From Nymphaea colorata (taxonomy: Eukaryota > Streptophyta > Magnoliopsida > Nymphaeales > Nymphaeaceae), in the NCBI RefSeq assembly GCF_008831285.2, contig NC_045145.1, forward strand, positions 24,116,802-24,180,801: DNA of 64,000 nt, read 5' to 3'. A model generated the notes under the pieces. That model had not been told where the DNA came from, searched no databases, and was given only the letters and a program-made list of their open reading frames with translations. Positions 61,146 through 64,000 of this stretch are shown here, piece after piece (position 1 is the first letter of the stretch; each line of letters opens with the position of its first letter). The position numbers and the translations under genes were made by a program.

Positions 61146-61412
61146 AATTCAATCGTCTACACCGGCTATTTATGTAGCCGGATGACTATGAAATTGTTGT
61201 AAAAAATGCATACTGTGGCAAAAAAACCATGGTCAAGTAACTAACCATGCAACCATGCTGCTACAGAAATAACAGACTGATTTTAATTATATATATATAT
61301 ATGAAGAGAGAGAAAGAGAGAGAAAGTTGAAAATAAGATAGCGACATGAAAAAGAAGACAATTTAATGCGTGCAACATGCATGTTAAAAGTCAATAAATT
61401 TCATTGCCCACT

Positions 61413-61445
61413 CGTCAAAGCTGGTTACGCGTCAAAGCTGGTTAC
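61413..61445 (+). repeat. 17-bp tandem repeat upstream of compact metallothionein 2
   Basis: CGTCAAAGCTGGTTAC occurs twice with a 17-bp period, about 320 bp upstream of the ATG. It is absent from the corresponding place in copy A. A regulatory role is only possible. Confidence 0.7.
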
Positions 61446-61761
61446 GTGCACACCTTTATATATGCACAAGGGTGTGTAACGATTCAAATATTAAAAAAGA
61501 TAAACTTTTAAAAAGACAAAAAAAATTATAAAATATTAGAATACTAAAATCTACAAAAGATTTTTTAAAATACCCCATCTCTCTTTTTTCTTGCGTGCAC
61601 AAAGGCAGCACACAACTCAATCTCCCCTTCCCCTTGCTCTGTACAAAAAGAGAAAGCCTGGAGGCCTAGGACTAGAAGGAGAGTAGAACGTGTCGGAATC
61701 AAACTTCAAAGAAAAGAAACCAGAGCATTCTAGAGAGAGAACGGGGAAAGACGAAAACTCT

Positions 61762-61963
61762 ATGTGTCGCTGCGGAGCAAACTGCACATGTAGCTCAGGC
61801 TGCAAATGCTCTGTTGAAGGGTAAATCAGTCTCTCTCTCTCTTCTTTCTCTCTTCTCCAATATATGAATTGGTTGGTGTTGTGATTGTGAGTGCAGGCGC
61901 TACGAGACTGAAGGCTGCAAGTGTGGCAGCAGCTGCAGCTGTGCTTCATGCACCTGCAAGTGA
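61762..61963 (+). CDS. compact metallothionein-like protein, copy 2 (41 aa)
   Basis: Exons 61762-61820 and 61897-61963, with a 76-bp intron at the same position and phase as in copy 1, encode 41 residues and keep all 12 Cys. Compared with copy 1 it has Gly to Ser after the fourth Cys, one inserted Val in the linker (SVEGRYETEG), and Gly to Ala in the C-domain (CASCTCK). The inserted codon lies in exon 1, just before the donor. Conservation of every Cys and of both splice sites argues for purifying selection and a working gene, although the position of copy 1's TATA box reads TGTACAAAAAG here. Metal chelation is inferred from the Cys pattern. Confidence 0.86.
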
Positions 61964-64000
61964 ATATCCAGGGGATCACATGATAATATGTATGTGGTCG
62001 TTGTTTTCAGCTGCTAAATGATGTTCCATATGTGAAGCTATGTGACATCTGTGACAAAATAATTGGGCCATATGAGTGTCATGTAAGTCCAGGGCCTGGC
62101 GCCCAACCATAAGGCCTGGTGTGCTACTGACATACTAGTTTAGGAGTCACTGACAAGCTTCTAGCTCCCTCTTCAGGCTAGTCCAAGCCTGTTAGGGTTT
62201 TATTTCTTATCCAATTTTTTACACCTTGTGTTTTTGGATGATCGGTACTGTAATTTTTTTTCTATATTTCAATAAAAAGGATGGAGGCCTATCCTCTAGC
62301 AGGCATAATGTACTTAATTTTGTCATATATTTTTATCTTGGAAGCATATCATAATTCTTATTCAAAATACAATGTCTTTTTATTTAAAAAGACATGTCTC
62401 AGTTCAATTCTTATAGGCGCTATACTTTTGCGTCTTAAGTGTCGAAGCACAATCCTTAAGTAGAAGGGTGTACCACTGCCGTTGCAGATGCCGAAGCAAC
62501 CTAAGACTCTATAGATAGGGGGAATGGGGGCCTTCGGCTCTCATTTTCGAGTAATAGGTTGTTAACCACTTGCTCACTCAAAAAATCGATGTTAATGATT
62601 ATTGATGTAGTTAAGGCCATACAACATTTGATAAGATGAAGCGGAGATGGTACGTGCGACAAATTATCAAAATTAATGTGGTAGATGGTTCCTATGTCAC
62701 ATACGTAGCCCGCAAGTGTAAGGTGATTCACAAATCGCCACACACACATATACGAGAAACTCTTGTGGACTCAAAGATAATTTAAAATAAAGTCCCAGAT
62801 GGCATGAATATAAGGTCCAACCAGCATGGAGATGTAATATTGAAAAAGAAAGAAACGTCTTTACAGTTCCATCTAGATAATAAACTCGATCGAACCTAAA
62901 CTTGATTGAATCGAGCGCTAAATGCCACATAAATCTCAATATGCCTATAACTTAAATTTGCAGATATAAGATACATGGGTGCTGAAGATCAAAAACTCGC
63001 TAGCAAGTTTTTTTTTACGCACCCTCTGTGCTTCCATTGCTATGTCAAATAACTATTATTCACATAGTTCTTTAGTGGGCCTCTATTCCTGGCCAGGTGT
63101 TGGCAAATACGAAAATATTTGTTTTTATTTATATATAGCAGTGCCTCTTAAGAAGGCTTAAAATTCGTGGCTCTGCCACTGCTGCTGGCAGGGTTACATC
63201 AAAACTATTGCTTACATATAGAGATGTTCTTACATATATATTTACTGCATGTGTACAAGCTAAGTGAAATGTTTTACGATTGGAAAACGATCATTCTACA
63301 TGAAATGTTTTATGATTGGAAAACTATCGTTCTAAACATTGGGTGCTTGTTCTGTATGCATAACCAGAGTTTTTTTTTTCATTTTTCTCTTGGACGAAAA
63401 TTTTGGATGTCTTCATTTTTTTTATCTGTTTCTAATTTTTGTATCTCTCTCTCTCTCCCTCTCTCTCTTTAATCCACGTCTCAACCATGGCGCTAGAGTT
63501 CACAATCAAATAACTGGCGCGTTCTTTCTGAACTTCTAGAAATGAACTACTTTTACCTTTAATAAAATGGTTTTGTGGGTTGGATTTGGGTAGGGCCAAA
63601 CTGAACTCACATTCAATAAACACATGGAGGCAAATTTTTTTTTTCAATTTTTATACTGTATTTTTTTTCATTTGGTTAATGTGTGGGCCAAGGCAGTCCG
63701 GTGCTTAATTACTTGGCTCATTCATCAGCCTTAAATATGGGCAAGAAATCCAATGTAAGCGAATCAACCTTTTAAAAGGGTGGAGGTGACAGACACTTTA
63801 TCCAAAAAGTTTTCCGATGATGGCAAATGAGAAGCAGTCGATCTATGCCACATCCTCTACGCACTGCTACCCAGATGCATATTGTCTTCAACACCTTAAC
63901 ATTGCACATGCACATCAATAACGCCGTTATTTTATACCCATGTCATTATGTCGTACCTCTATAGTTATCTCATACCTATGTTGTTATCTTATATTCTTAT
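61964..64000. other. intergenic to window end
   Basis: 3' side of duplication copy B up to about 63500, then AT-rich sequence. GTGGCTCTGCCACTG at about 63168 is a small palindromic repeat end. The last 500 bases show no gene. Confidence 0.5.

Larger units (their letters stand above)
60987..63500 (+). repeat. segmental duplication copy B (carries compact metallothionein 2)
   Basis: Partner of 53688-55460, collinear and in the same orientation. Copy B is longer because of insertions, for example about 160 bp at 62872-63035 between sequences that adjoin in copy A, and extra sequence at about 62130-62300. A CT run and a TA microsatellite (61072-61142) occupy the place of the shorter TA tract in copy A. 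Confidence 0.88.

Noticed and set aside
1-64000. tRNA, rRNA, snoRNA or CRISPR features
   Set aside because: No tRNA B-box-like GGTTCRANTCC with matching arms, no rRNA and no regularly spaced repeats were seen by eye. Intronic snoRNAs cannot be excluded without a structure search.

Overview
This is a nuclear plant (angiosperm) genomic window. The evidence is spliced genes with GT-AG introns, a chloroplast-type HSP90, a plant phage-type (T7-like) RNA polymerase, plant metallothioneins and several Ty1/copia elements with tRNA-iMet primer sites. I cannot name the species. Base composition is AT-rich, and introns carry many transposons. Gene models come from reading splice junctions by eye and checking that codon phase is kept across every junction.

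Layout. (1) 1-697: the 3' end of a Ty1/copia element (RNase H tail plus 3' LTR). (2) 1553-4950, + strand: last five exons of a kanadaptin (SLC4A1AP)-like gene whose 5' part, including the expected FHA domain, lies off the left edge. (3) 7544-33888, - strand: a complete 19-exon phage-type RNA polymerase gene (RpoT, about 998 aa, probably organellar). Its intron 6 (17928-31229, 13.3 kb) holds a stack of transposons. A hAT-like element with an 8-bp target duplication was entered by a gag-less copia element, which in turn received a solo LTR and a younger copia element. Other RpoT introns carry hAT transposase fragments and two related MITEs. (4) 36289-41940, - strand: a complete 18-exon chloroplast HSP90 (HSP90C) gene, about 793 aa, with one GC-AG intron. 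(5) 45331-49082, + strand: a complete 7-exon WD40 gene, the plant RRP9/U3-55K homologue (YAOZHE-like), about 528 aa. (6) 49083-64000: a repeat-rich region with three small metallothionein genes. These are two compact 40-41 aa genes (54329-54535 and 61762-61963, both +) inside a segmental duplication, and one ordinary three-exon type 2 gene (56040-56617, -) between them.

The protein-coding neighbours are not an operon or pathway; each has its own promoter. Organelle and ribosome functions recur by chance: RpoT transcribes organelle genes, HSP90C folds plastid proteins, and RRP9 works in U3 snoRNP pre-rRNA processing. The most distinctive part is the metallothionein cluster. Intron positions and phases show that the compact genes match the type 2 gene with its in-frame linker exon removed, so the two cysteine domains are joined by only about 9 residues.

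No tRNA, rRNA, CRISPR array or bacterial-style feature was seen.
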